Below, in pieces: positions 8,800-17,042 of a stretch of DNA of 64,000 nt (position 1 is its first letter; each line of letters starts with the position of its first letter). This stretch comes from Lysobacter sp. cf310 (GTDB lineage: Bacteria; Pseudomonadota; Gammaproteobacteria; Xanthomonadales; Xanthomonadaceae). The DNA lies in the NCBI RefSeq assembly GCF_900114355.1, contig NZ_FOSS01000001.1, positions 248,001 to 312,000 of the forward strand, read 5' to 3'. A model generated the notes under the pieces. That model worked only from the letters and a program-made list of their open reading frames with translations. It did not search any database and was not told the DNA's origin. The translations under genes and the position numbers were made by a program.

Positions 8800-9450
8800 A
8801 TGGGGACCAAGACCGTGCGGGTACTGATCGCTGACGACCACACCATGGTCCGGGAAAGTTTGGTCGGCCTGTTGCAGGCCGAAGGCGACGTCCAGGTCGT
8901 GGCCCAGGCCGCCGACGGGCTGGAAACCCTGGAGAAGGCGGTCGCGACGCGGCCCGACGTGGTCATCACCGATATTTCGATGCCGCGCTTGAATGGCATA
9001 GAAGTGGTACGCCGATTGTGCGAGGCCCTGCCCGACACCCGCGTGCTGGTGCTGACCATGCACCAGGAAAACGAATACGTGCTGCAAGCGGTGCGGGTCG
9101 GCGCCTCCGGCTACATGGTCAAGGACAGCGCGGCCTCCGAACTGCTGGCCGCGGTGCGCGGCGTGCACGCCGGCCACGGCTACTTCGGCCCGCAGGCGGC
9201 GCGCGCGCTGGCCGAACAGCTGCAGCACCCCGAACGCGACCTCGGCGACCCCTACGGCCGCCTGACCGCGCGCGAACGCGAGGTCTTCCATCTGATCGCC
9301 GAAGGCCACACCACCAAGGAAATCGCGCGCGAGCTGACGATCAGCGTCAAGACCGCCGAGAACCACCGCGCCCGCGTGCTGGCCAAGCTGGACGTGCGCA
9401 ACACCGCCGAGCTGGTGCGGTACGCGCTGCGCAAGGGTCTGGTGGACTGA
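8800..9450 (+). CDS. NarL/LuxR family response regulator
   Basis: A 216-residue two-domain regulator. The receiver domain has acidic D12-D13, phosphoacceptor D58 in VITDISMP, T86 and K108. The C-terminal LuxR helix-turn-helix shows LTAREREVFHLIAEGHTTKEIA and SVKTAENHRARV. It is paired with the HisKA_3 kinase upstream and should bind DNA when phosphorylated. The ATG at 8800 is preferred to an in-frame TTG at 8764, which would add a polar 12-residue tail and has no clear ribosome binding site. A repeat element starts 10 bp after the stop and may end the transcript. Confidence 0.93.
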   Translation: MGTKTVRVLIADDHTMVRESLVGLLQAEGDVQVVAQAADGLETLEKAVATRPDVVITDISMPRLNGIEVVRRLCEALPDTRVLVLTMHQENEYVLQAVRVGASGYMVKDSAASELLAAVRGVHAGHGYFGPQAARALAEQLQHPERDLGDPYGRLTAREREVFHLIAEGHTTKEIARELTISVKTAENHRARVLAKLDVRNTAELVRYALRKGLVD

Positions 9451-9460
9451 GGGGCGGTAA

Positions 9461-9638
9461 AGCAAATCCCTCCTGCCCCCCCTTTTTCAAAGGGGGGACC
9501 GCATCGAGTCCTAGGGCGCAACCGCGGGGATGCGGAGGCGCATGAGAGTACGGAAGCCATCGAATCCGTGCGCCTCCTACCCCTCACAAACGCCCTTTGT
9601 TCCCCCCTTTGAAAAAGGGGGGCCAGGAGGGATTTGCT
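9461..9638. repeat. 178 bp palindromic (MITE-like) intergenic element
   Basis: The 38 bp at 9461-9498 and at 9601-9638 are inverted copies with a single mismatch. Each arm itself holds a CCCCCC-TTTTTCAAA-GGGGGG mini-hairpin. The interior has another inverted pair, GGAGGCGCA (9533-9541) with TGCGCCTCC (9569-9577). There is no coding potential. The layout suggests a folded non-autonomous repeat that may also end transcription from the response regulator gene. Confidence 0.75.
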
Positions 9639-9720
9639 CTTGCCTTACCAGCCCCCGCAAAGCCCACCCTACGCCGTAGTATCCTCAGCTCCCCATTACG
9701 GCTTACGGCGGAGCGGCAGC

Positions 9721-10203
9721 ATGAAGGCGATGCGTTGGACTCGTGGTTTGGCCCTGGCGGGCTGCGTATTGCTGCTGGCCGCCTGCGTCGGCGGCCCGGT
9801 GCGCCGCGTGTCCGAACCCTCCGCGCGCATCCAGCAGCTGACCGTACGCGCCGACGGCAGTTGGTCGGCCGAGCTGCGGATCGAGAACTTCAGCAGCATC
9901 CCGATGCGCTTCGACCGCTTCGACCTGGCCCTGAGCCTGGGCAGCGACGAAGCCGGCCGCCTGCAGGGCACCCCGGCGGTGTCGATCGGTCCCGAGTCGG
10001 CCGACGTGATCGCGGTGAACCTGCGCCCCAGCGGCGCGGCCAAGCTCGCCGTCGCCGACGCCTTGGCCAGCGGCCGCAGCCTGTCCTACACCCTCAAGGG
10101 CAGCATCGACGCCACGCCCGACGAAAAGAAACAGCGCAACTTCGCGATCGACCGCAGCAGCGCGCTGAGTCCGGCGCCCGGCTTGCCCGGCGTGCTGCGC
10201 TAA
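9721..10203 (+). CDS. LEA type 2 (WHy-like) lipoprotein
   Basis: A 160-residue lipoprotein. The ATG at 9721 starts a signal peptide with two cysteines; LLLAAC puts the lipidated residue most likely at Cys22. The mature part has the alternating strand pattern SWSAELRIENFSSIPMRFDRFDL and the later VNLRPSG, typical of LEA14/WHy-type beta-sandwich proteins. In Gram-negative bacteria these are small periplasmic or outer-membrane-attached proteins of poorly known function. A longer in-frame start at 9634 lies inside the repeat element and would bury the signal peptide, so it is rejected. Family assignment is from the overall pattern and is moderately sure. Confidence 0.7.
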   Translation: MKAMRWTRGLALAGCVLLLAACVGGPVRRVSEPSARIQQLTVRADGSWSAELRIENFSSIPMRFDRFDLALSLGSDEAGRLQGTPAVSIGPESADVIAVNLRPSGAAKLAVADALASGRSLSYTLKGSIDATPDEKKQRNFAIDRSSALSPAPGLPGVLR

Positions 10204-10210
10204 CGGCCGA

Positions 10211-10300
10211 GATTAGGGATTCGGGATTAGAGATTCGCAACCCTATCCCGCCCCTTCGCCCTCGCTTTTACCAATCCCGAATCCCCAATCACGAATCCCT
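10211..10300. repeat. GGGATT-type intergenic inverted repeat
   Basis: Serial GGGATTCGGGATTAG-like motifs on the left (10211-10237) are matched by inverted copies on the right (10272-10299). The best match is a perfect 13 bp inverted pair at 10216-10228 and 10273-10285. It fills the gap between the LEA lipoprotein gene and the acyl-CoA dehydrogenase gene and ends 5 bp before the start codon of the latter. Confidence 0.6.
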
Positions 10301-10304
10301 GCCC

Positions 10305-12095
10305 ATGAGCACCTACAAAGCCCCCCTCGCCGATATGCGTTTCGCCCTGTTCGACGTGCTCGGCGCCGAAGCCGCGTTCCAACGCCTGGGCTTCGCCGAG
10401 GCCACGCGCGACGTGCTCGACGCGGTGCTCGAAGAAGGCGCGCGCTTCACCGAAACCGTGCTCGCCCCGCTCAACCGCGTCGGCGACGAGATCGGCTGCA
10501 GCTACGACAAGGCCAGCGGCGCGGTGACCACACCGCCGGGCTTCAAGCAGGCCTATGCGCAGTACGTCGAAGGCGGCTGGGCCGGCCTGGTCTCGCCCGG
10601 CGAATTCGGCGGCCAGGGCCTGCCGCACGCGGCCGGCGTGCCGCTGAAGGAAATGATCGACGCCGCCAACCTGGCCTGGGGCAACTTCCCCCTGCTCTCG
10701 CACGGCGCCACCGAGGCCCTGCTGCACCACGGCGAGGCCTGGCAGCAGGAGGTCTTCCTCAAGCCGCTGGTCGAGGGCCGCTGGACCGGCACCATGTGCC
10801 TCACCGAACCGCATTGCGGCACCGACCTGGGCCTGCTCAAGACCCGCGCCGAACCGCAGGACGACGGCAGCTATTCGATCACCGGCACCAAGATCTTCAT
10901 CACCGCCGGCGAGCACGACTTCACCGACAACATCGTCCACCTGGTGCTGGCGCGCCTGCCGGACGCACCGGCCGGCAGCAAGGGCATTTCGCTGTTCGTG
11001 GTGCCGAAGGTCAAGGTCGGCCGCGACGGCGCGATCGGCGCCGCCAACGCGGTGCGCTGCGGCGCGCTCGAACACAAGATGGGCATCCACGGCTCGGCCA
11101 CCTGCGTGATGAATTTCGACGGCGCCCAGGGCTACCTGATCGGCCAGCCGCACAAAGGCCTGATGGCGATGTTCACCATGATGAACACCGCCCGCCTCGC
11201 GGTCGGCCTGCAAGGCCTGGGCCTGTCCGACCGCGCCCTGCAGAACGCGCTGACCTACTCGCGCGAGCGCCTGCAGATGCGCTCGCTGTCGGGCGCGAAG
11301 TTCCCCGACAAGCCGGCCGATCCCATCATCGTCCACCCCGACGTGCGGCGCATGCTGCTGACCTGCAAGGCGCTGGTCGAGGGCGGCCGCGTGATGGGCT
11401 ATCACGGCGCCCTGCTGGTCGACATCGCGCATAACGCGCCGGACGCCGCCGAGCGCGAACGTGCCGACGCGCTGGTCGGTTTCATGACCCCGATCGTCAA
11501 GGCCTGCCTCACCGAATGGGGCGTGGAATGCACCTACCACGCACTGCAGTGCTACGGCGGCCACGGCTACATCGCCGAGCACGGCATGGAGCAGCTCGCA
11601 CGCGACGCCCGCATCACCACCCTGTACGAAGGCACCACCGGCATCCAGGCCCTGGACCTGCTCGGCCGCAAGGTCATGCAGCTGCAAGGCGCCGGCCTGC
11701 GCGTGATGTTGGAGGAGATCGAAACCTTCTGCGCCGCCAACGCCGACAACGCCGCGGTCGCCGAATTCATCGGCCCGCTGCGCGAACAGGCCGCGCAGTG
11801 GCAGCAGCTGACCCTGCGGATCGGCCAGCGCGCGGTCGGCGACGCCGACGAAGTGGGCGCGGCCGCTTACGACTACCTGATGTATTCGGGTTATGTCGCG
11901 CTGGCCTATTGGTGGGCGCGCAGCGTCGCCGCCAGCGAAGCCTCCTCGCAGTCGCAGCGCTTCAAGGCCGGCAAGCGCGAGACCGCGCGCTTCTACTTCG
12001 CGCGCCTGCTGCCGCGCACGCGCGCGCACGCCGAAGCGATCGCCGCGCCGCTGTCGACCCTGACCGCGCTGGACGCCGACGCGTTCGACGTCTGA
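10305..12095 (+). CDS. Acyl-CoA dehydrogenase with extra C-terminal domain (DmdC-like)
   Basis: A 596-residue flavoprotein of the acyl-CoA dehydrogenase family. It has the FAD-side motifs MCLTEPHCGTDLG and ITGTKIFITAGEHD, the LEHKMGIHGSATC strand, and the C-terminal LYEGTTGIQALDLLGRK segment. Roughly 600 residues plus a helical C-terminal extension is the length of the subgroup that includes 3-methylmercaptopropionyl-CoA dehydrogenase. Family knowledge says it oxidises an acyl-CoA to the enoyl-CoA, passing electrons to ETF. The actual substrate here is unknown. The ATG at 10305 is chosen because the long upstream frame runs back through the repeat and the LEA gene. Confidence 0.9.
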   Translation: MSTYKAPLADMRFALFDVLGAEAAFQRLGFAEATRDVLDAVLEEGARFTETVLAPLNRVGDEIGCSYDKASGAVTTPPGFKQAYAQYVEGGWAGLVSPGEFGGQGLPHAAGVPLKEMIDAANLAWGNFPLLSHGATEALLHHGEAWQQEVFLKPLVEGRWTGTMCLTEPHCGTDLGLLKTRAEPQDDGSYSITGTKIFITAGEHDFTDNIVHLVLARLPDAPAGSKGISLFVVPKVKVGRDGAIGAANAVRCGALEHKMGIHGSATCVMNFDGAQGYLIGQPHKGLMAMFTMMNTARLAVGLQGLGLSDRALQNALTYSRERLQMRSLSGAKFPDKPADPIIVHPDVRRMLLTCKALVEGGRVMGYHGALLVDIAHNAPDAAERERADALVGFMTPIVKACLTEWGVECTYHALQCYGGHGYIAEHGMEQLARDARITTLYEGTTGIQALDLLGRKVMQLQGAGLRVMLEEIETFCAANADNAAVAEFIGPLREQAAQWQQLTLRIGQRAVGDADEVGAAAYDYLMYSGYVALAYWWARSVAASEASSQSQRFKAGKRETARFYFARLLPRTRAHAEAIAAPLSTLTALDADAFDV

Positions 12096-12203
12096 TCCGA
12101 CGCCACCACCCGCGCGGCCAAGGACGGCCGCGCCGCGGGCGCGACGCCTGCCGCTCCATCGGCTACCCAAATCGTCATCAAACGGGTATAAGCTGATATC
12201 CCG

Positions 12204-12911
12204 ATGGAGACCGATAGAGCGAGCCTACGCTTGGTCCGAACCGGAACCCACGCAGAGCGACTGCTGCGTGAGCCGGAAATCCTCGGCGTCTCCGGACTGG
12301 ACCTCGCCCAGCGCTACGCATACCCCCGCCCGCCCGTCGACCGCCTCAACGCGGTGCGCTTGCTGTCGCTCGATGCGCACGGCCGCGTGCTCGACTGGAT
12401 GAACTGGCAGGAGGCGACCTGTTTGTACGTGCGCGGCGCGGTGGCCTGGACCCTAGGCGATCCCTGCCTGCGCGTGCACGGCGGCACCAGCCGCCTCAGC
12501 GGCGAACAAAGCCTGATCGAACTGCACCCGATCGTGGCCGCGCGCGGCCATGCGCGCGCGCATGCGCTGGCCCCGACCCCGGCCCTGACCAACGCCGCGC
12601 TGTTCGCGCGCGACGACTACCTGTGCCTGTACTGCGGCCGCGACTTCAACCGCCCGCACCTGACCCGCGATCATGTGATCCCGGTGTCCAAGGGCGGCCG
12701 CGATATCTGGGAGAACGTGGTCGCGGCCTGCTTCCACTGCAATTCGCGCAAGGGCAACCGCACCCCGCAGCAGGCCGGCATGCCGCTGCTGGCGGTGCCG
12801 TATCGGCCGAGCTGGGTCGAGCACCTGATCCTGTCCAACCGCAACATCCTCGCCGACCAGATGGCATTCCTGCGCAATCAACTGCCCAAGAACGCTCGCC
12901 TGAGCGGTTGA
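12204..12911 (+). CDS. HNH endonuclease domain protein
   Basis: A 235-residue protein. The C-terminal half is a zinc-binding HNH domain: C141-x2-C144, the core D156-H157-V-I-P, N171 and C176-x2-C179, with the SKGG.D.WEN spacing typical of the family. The N-terminal 130 residues are a domain seen in Xanthomonadaceae homologues, with no recognised motif. HNH proteins of this form cut DNA, but a role as a housekeeping repair-type nuclease rather than a mobile element or restriction enzyme is only inferred from the lack of mobile genes nearby. It is transcribed alone. Confidence 0.88.
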   Translation: METDRASLRLVRTGTHAERLLREPEILGVSGLDLAQRYAYPRPPVDRLNAVRLLSLDAHGRVLDWMNWQEATCLYVRGAVAWTLGDPCLRVHGGTSRLSGEQSLIELHPIVAARGHARAHALAPTPALTNAALFARDDYLCLYCGRDFNRPHLTRDHVIPVSKGGRDIWENVVAACFHCNSRKGNRTPQQAGMPLLAVPYRPSWVEHLILSNRNILADQMAFLRNQLPKNARLSG

Positions 12912-13146
12912 CGCCCGCTTCCGCCGATCGCGGCGGGTCGTGAATCGCGCGCGTCGCCCTCCTCCGCCAGTTCCGCCCGCGCACGCAAAAGCCTCGTTTC
13001 GCCGGGACTTTGCGCATTAAGCCGTGACGCCGGTCGCGATCTGCCGGCCGCCTGAGTGGGCACCTGCCGAAGAACGCTGATTTGCGACGCGTTGCGCGCG
13101 TTGACGACGTGATTGCGGTCCGCAACACTCGTCCACCACCGCAACG
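12912..13146. other. Intergenic region without recognised features
   Basis: This 235 bp gap between the HNH gene and the Pro/Ala-linker protein gene has no open frame I would trust and no clear terminator. It should contain the promoter for the next gene, but no convincing -35/-10 pair was found. Confidence 0.5.
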
Positions 13147-14370
13147 ATGGACGCAACGATGGCCCTGACCCTCGGTCTGACCGGAATGGACCCGGCGACG
13201 GAGACCGCACTGCAGGCGGCCTTCAAGGACGCCAACTCCCGCCTCGGCGGGCGCTGGCAGCTGCTGCCCGAGAGCCAGGCCGACTACGTCGTCGTGGACA
13301 TGGACAGCATGTACGGCCCGATGAGCTGGCTGCGTCTGCATGCCGCGGGCAAGAGCGTGATCGCGCTGACCAGCGCGCAGCGCACCCAGGCCGATTACCG
13401 CCTCGGCCAGCCCTTCGACGCCAACGCTATCGGCGATTTGTTACGCGAGATCGCGACCCAGGCCGGCCAGCCGCTGGAAACCGCGCCGGCGACGACGACG
13501 ATCGCGAGCGCACCCAGCCCGGCGGCGCCGAGCCCGGCCCCGGCCGCGCCCAAGCCCGCGCCGGCCGAACCGGTGCCGACGCTGGATCGCGCGGTCGAAA
13601 TTCCGCTCGGCGTGGCGCCGACCCCGGCACCTGCGCCCGCTCCGGCCGCGCCCGTGCGCGCGCCGGCTCCGGCTCCGGCACCTGCGCCCGCTCCGGTCGC
13701 AGCGGCGCCCGCTCCGGCTCCCGCAGCTCCGGCTCCCGCAGCTCCGGCTCCCGCAGCTCCGGCTCCCGCAGCTCCGACACCCGCTCCCGCGCCGGCACCC
13801 GCACCCGCGGTCGCCACCGGCGAGTCCCTGCTGGCCTGGCTGACCTCCGGCCGCCTGCGCGGCCGCGTGCGCCTGCGTGGCGACGAACCGCTGCTGATCG
13901 ACGCCGATCAACGCCAGTACCACGGTCCTTCCGCGCTCAAGCCGCTATCGGCCTATTTCGAGAAGAACGCGACGGCGGCCGACTTCATCGCCGTCGACGA
14001 CAAGACCTGGGGCATGACCGTCGCGCCGCTGGGCGATCCCATGCCGCTCGCGCGCCTGGTCTGGTTCGGCAGCCTGCTCGCCGGCCACGGCGCCCTGGCG
14101 CCCGGTTACGACCCGCAGCGCCGCTATCAGATGGTCAAGTGGCCGCAGACCGAACGCGAGTTCCCCAAGCACTTCCGCATCGCCACGGTGATGATGAAGG
14201 GCCCGGCGACCCTGGCCGAGATCACCGAGGCCAGCGGCGTGCCGGCCGCGGACGTGGCCGACTTCGTCAACGCCAACCTCGCCACCGGCTTCGCCGAACC
14301 CGAGGCCGAGCCGGATCCGGCCGAGCCGGCCAAGGCCGGCGGCCTGTTCGGGCGCCTGCGCGGGCGCTGA
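13147..14370 (+). CDS. Three-part protein with receiver-like N-terminus and Pro/Ala-rich linker, function unknown
   Basis: A 407-residue cytoplasmic protein. Residues 5-105 alternate strands and helices like a degenerate response-regulator receiver (YVVVDMDS at the usual phosphoacceptor strand, then VIALTS and LGQPF), but the acidic pocket is incomplete. Residues about 108-222 are almost only Pro and Ala; inside lie four perfect 15 bp repeats (13711-13770, coding APAPA-type units). Residues 223-385 form a globular domain ending in a winged-helix-like segment (PATLAEITEASGVPAADV). I do not recognise the family. It lies 116 bp upstream of dxs on the same strand. A start at the ATG at 13159 is possible. 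Confidence 0.72.
   Translation: MDATMALTLGLTGMDPATETALQAAFKDANSRLGGRWQLLPESQADYVVVDMDSMYGPMSWLRLHAAGKSVIALTSAQRTQADYRLGQPFDANAIGDLLREIATQAGQPLETAPATTTIASAPSPAAPSPAPAAPKPAPAEPVPTLDRAVEIPLGVAPTPAPAPAPAAPVRAPAPAPAPAPAPVAAAPAPAPAAPAPAAPAPAAPAPAAPTPAPAPAPAPAVATGESLLAWLTSGRLRGRVRLRGDEPLLIDADQRQYHGPSALKPLSAYFEKNATAADFIAVDDKTWGMTVAPLGDPMPLARLVWFGSLLAGHGALAPGYDPQRRYQMVKWPQTEREFPKHFRIATVMMKGPATLAEITEASGVPAADVADFVNANLATGFAEPEAEPDPAEPAKAGGLFGRLRGR
13711..13770 (+). repeat. Four tandem 15 bp repeats inside a coding linker
   Basis: The unit GCTCCGGCTCCCGCA occurs four times in a row without change, inside the Pro/Ala linker of the preceding protein. It is in frame (5 codons), so copy number change would alter linker length without a frameshift. 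Confidence 0.85.
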
Positions 14371-14486
14371 TCGCGCGTTCCAGGCGCGGTTTCGGCCGCC
14401 GCGCCTGAACCCGCCACGCACCCGCTTCTTGCCCGCCTCACACAGGGGCGGGACAATGACCGACTGAACGCCAGAACCCGTCGGTA

Positions 14487-16394
14487 ATGATCGATCCGCA
14501 GCGCTACCCGCGTCTTTCCCGCATCCAAGTTCCCGCCGACCTGCGCCAGTTCGGCGAAGACGAACTGCCGGCGATCGCCGAGGAGTTGCGCGCCTACCTG
14601 ATCGAGCAGGTCGCCCTGGTCGGCGGCCACTTCGGCGCGGGCCTGGGCGTGATCGAACTGACCGTGGCCCTGCACTGGCTGTTCGAGACGCCGGTGGACC
14701 GTTTGGTCTGGGATGTCGGCCATCAGTGCTATCCGCACAAGATCCTCACCGGCCGCCGCGACGAGATCCACACCGTCAAGCAGAAGGACGGCGTGGCGCC
14801 GTTCCCGAAGCGCGAGGAGTCCGAGTACGACACCTTCGGCGTCGGCCACAGCTCGACCTCGATCTCGGCCGCGCTGGGCATGGCGATCGCGCTGCAGCGC
14901 GCCGGCGACGAGCGCAAGGTGGTGGCGGTGATCGGCGACGGCGCGATGACCGCCGGCATGGCCTTCGAAGCCCTGGCCCACGCCGGCGGCATGACCGATC
15001 CCGAGCCGAACCTGCTGGTGATCCTCAACGACAACCAGATGTCGATCTCGGAGAACGTCGGCGGCGTCACCAAGATGCTCGGTCGCCTGACCGGCAGCCG
15101 CACGCTCAACGCGCTGCGCGAAGGCGGCAAGAAGCTGCTGGGCGACAAGCGCAAGCCGGCGGCCAAGTTCGTGCGCCGCTGGGAAGAACACTGGAAGGGC
15201 ATGTTCGTGCCCTCGACCTTCTTCGAGGAGGTCGGCTTCCACTACACCGGCCCGATCGACGGCCACGACCTGCCGGCTCTGCTGGGCGCGATGAAGACGC
15301 TCAAGACCCTCAAGGGTCCGCAGCTGCTGCACATCATCACCACCAAGGGCAAAGGCTACGAACTGGCCGAAGGCGATCAGATCGGCTACCACGCGGTCGG
15401 CCCCTTCGATCCCGAGAAGGGCCTGGTCAGCAAGCCCGGCGCCAAGAAGCCGACCTACACCGACGTGTTCGGCGAGTGGCTGTGCGACATGGCCGCGGCC
15501 GACGACAAGCTGCTCGGCATCACGCCCGCGATGCGCGAAGGTTCCGGCCTGGTGCGCTTCAGCAAGGAATACCCGGCCCGCTACTTCGACGTCGCCATCG
15601 CCGAACAACACGCGGTCACCCTGGCCGCCGGCATGGCCTGCGAAGGCGCCAAGCCGGTGGTCGCGATCTATTCGACCTTCCTGCAGCGCGGCTACGACCA
15701 GCTCGTGCACGACGTCGCGATCCAGAACCTGGACGTGCTGTTCGCGATCGATCGCGGCGGCGTGGTCGGCCCGGACGGCGCCACCCACGCCGGCAACCTC
15801 GACCTGTCCTATCTGCGCTGCGTGCCGAACATGGTGGTGATGGCGCCGGCCGACGAGGACGAGTGCCGCAAGATGCTCAGCACCGGCCATCGTTACGAAG
15901 GCCCGGCCGCGGTGCGCTACCCGCGCGGCACCGGCCCCGGCGTGCCCGTGCAGCCCAACCTGGACACCTTGCCGATCGGCAAGGCCGAGCTGCGCCGCAG
16001 CGGCAGTCGCATCGCCCTGCTCGCGTTCGGCGCGATCGTGCCGGCCGCCGAAGCCGTCGCCGCCGAGCTCGGCCTGACCCTGGTCAACATGCGCTTCGTC
16101 AAGCCGCTGGACCGAGCCCTGATTCTGGAGCTGGCCAAGAGCCACCGCGGCTTCGTCACCCTCGAGGACAACGTGGTCGCCGGCGGCGCCGGCAGCGGCG
16201 TGGCCGAACTGCTCGCGGCCGAAGGCATCGCTCTGCCCATCCTGCACCTGGGCCTGCCCGACGAATTCCAGCACCACGCCAGCCGCGAACAACTGCTGGC
16301 CGAAGCCGGCCTCGACGCCGCCGGCATCCGCGGCGCCGTGCTCGCACGCTGGCCGGAACTGCGCGAAGCGCCGCCGCGCAGCGCGGCGCTTTGA
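14487..16394 (+). CDS. dxs: 1-deoxy-D-xylulose-5-phosphate synthase
   Basis: A 635-residue thiamin-diphosphate enzyme that joins pyruvate and glyceraldehyde 3-phosphate in the first step of the methylerythritol phosphate isoprenoid pathway. The TPP/Mg site GDGAMT starts at residue 150, followed by NDNQMSIS. The transketolase pyrimidine-binding part has [19 protein letters not shown]-terminal transketolase domain includes [16 protein letters not shown]. The length and order match Dxs of gammaproteobacteria. The start is the ATG giving the usual [14 protein letters not shown]-terminus. Unlike in E. coli there is no ispA or xseB beside it. Confidence 0.97.
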   Translation: MIDPQRYPRLSRIQVPADLRQFGEDELPAIAEELRAYLIEQVALVGGHFGAGLGVIELTVALHWLFETPVDRLVWDVGHQCYPHKILTGRRDEIHTVKQKDGVAPFPKREESEYDTFGVGHSSTSISAALGMAIALQRAGDERKVVAVIGDGAMTAGMAFEALAHAGGMTDPEPNLLVILNDNQMSISENVGGVTKMLGRLTGSRTLNALREGGKKLLGDKRKPAAKFVRRWEEHWKGMFVPSTFFEEVGFHYTGPIDGHDLPALLGAMKTLKTLKGPQLLHIITTKGKGYELAEGDQIGYHAVGPFDPEKGLVSKPGAKKPTYTDVFGEWLCDMAAADDKLLGITPAMREGSGLVRFSKEYPARYFDVAIAEQHAVTLAAGMACEGAKPVVAIYSTFLQRGYDQLVHDVAIQNLDVLFAIDRGGVVGPDGATHAGNLDLSYLRCVPNMVVMAPADEDECRKMLSTGHRYEGPAAVRYPRGTGPGVPVQPNLDTLPIGKAELRRSGSRIALLAFGAIVPAAEAVAAELGLTLVNMRFVKPLDRALILELAKSHRGFVTLEDNVVAGGAGSGVAELLAAEGIALPILHLGLPDEFQHHASREQLLAEAGLDAAGIRGAVLARWPELREAPPRSAAL

Positions 16395-16702
16395 GGCACA
16401 CGCGCAAGTTCCGTCGCCGTAGGATGCGGTGAGCGCAGCGAACCGCATCGCACGCTTGGTTGGAGCTGCGCATGGTGCGGTTAGCTGCGCTAACCACACC
16501 CTACTCGATGGCTGACGTCGCCTCTCTCGCACGCGAATCTACGACCAGCTCCCTGTAGGAGCGACGCAAGTCGCGACCACGCCGCCGGGCTGCGCGGTTC
16601 TGGCGGGGTTCAATCGCGGCTTACGCCGCTCCCACAGAAAGCCGGGCAGTAACGCGAATCGACAACGCAGCATCGTCGCCGCACCCCGACGCCGAGCGCG
16701 CC
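16395..16702. repeat. Intergenic region with two families of REP-like repeats
   Basis: The 308 bp after dxs contain a TAGGATGCGGTGAGCGCAG/CGAACCGCATCG element (16420-16450) and a related TGGTGCGGTTAGC...GCTAACCACACC hairpin (16472-16499). They also hold a pair of inverted TGTAGGAGCG...CGCTCCCACAG elements (about 16553-16636). No gene is seen. The same families recur near 54.2, 57.2-57.4 and 58.7-59.3 kb. Confidence 0.7.
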
Positions 16703-17032
16703 TCAGCCCAATAGCAACGCCGTCGCCACGCCGCTGAGCAACACCGCCACGACCAGCTTGGCGCTAGCCTTCGGCCACAGGGTCAGGCTCAAGGACCAGG
16801 CCAGCGCCGACAGCATCAGCACCACCGCCCAGAAGATCGGCCCGAACTCCCAGCCCTTCCAGGCCGCGAAACCGGCGAAGGCCGCCGCGTGCAGGGCCCA
16901 GCCCAGACCGCGCCAGACGCGCGCGCGGCGCGCGTCGTAACGGCCCGCGCACGCCTGCGCGTAGTGCTTCTCCATGCCCAGGCTCAACAGGCACCAGGCC
17001 AGCAGCGACACCGCGAATCCCAACCACAGCAT
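16703..17032 (-). CDS. DUF3325 family membrane protein
   Basis: A 109-residue protein with three predicted membrane helices (about 3-19, 43-60, 65-83, plus a C-terminal hydrophobic segment). The pattern matches DUF3325, small inner-membrane proteins usually found in iron-uptake operons next to PepSY-domain proteins. It is the last gene of the three-gene operon DUF3649-PepSY-DUF3325, starting 10 bp after the PepSY gene stop. The biochemical role is unknown; an iron-related role is inferred from the Fur box upstream of the operon. Confidence 0.8.
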   Translation of the reverse strand: MLWLGFAVSLLAWCLLSLGMEKHYAQACAGRYDARRARVWRGLGWALHAAAFAGFAAWKGWEFGPIFWAVVLMLSALAWSLSLTLWPKASAKLVVAVLLSGVATALLLG

Positions 17033-17042
17033 TGCAGGCTCC

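Noticed and set aside
12095-12203. Terminator after the acyl-CoA dehydrogenase gene
   Set aside because: A GCGCGGCC...GGCCGCGC inverted repeat is present but is not followed by a T-run on either strand.
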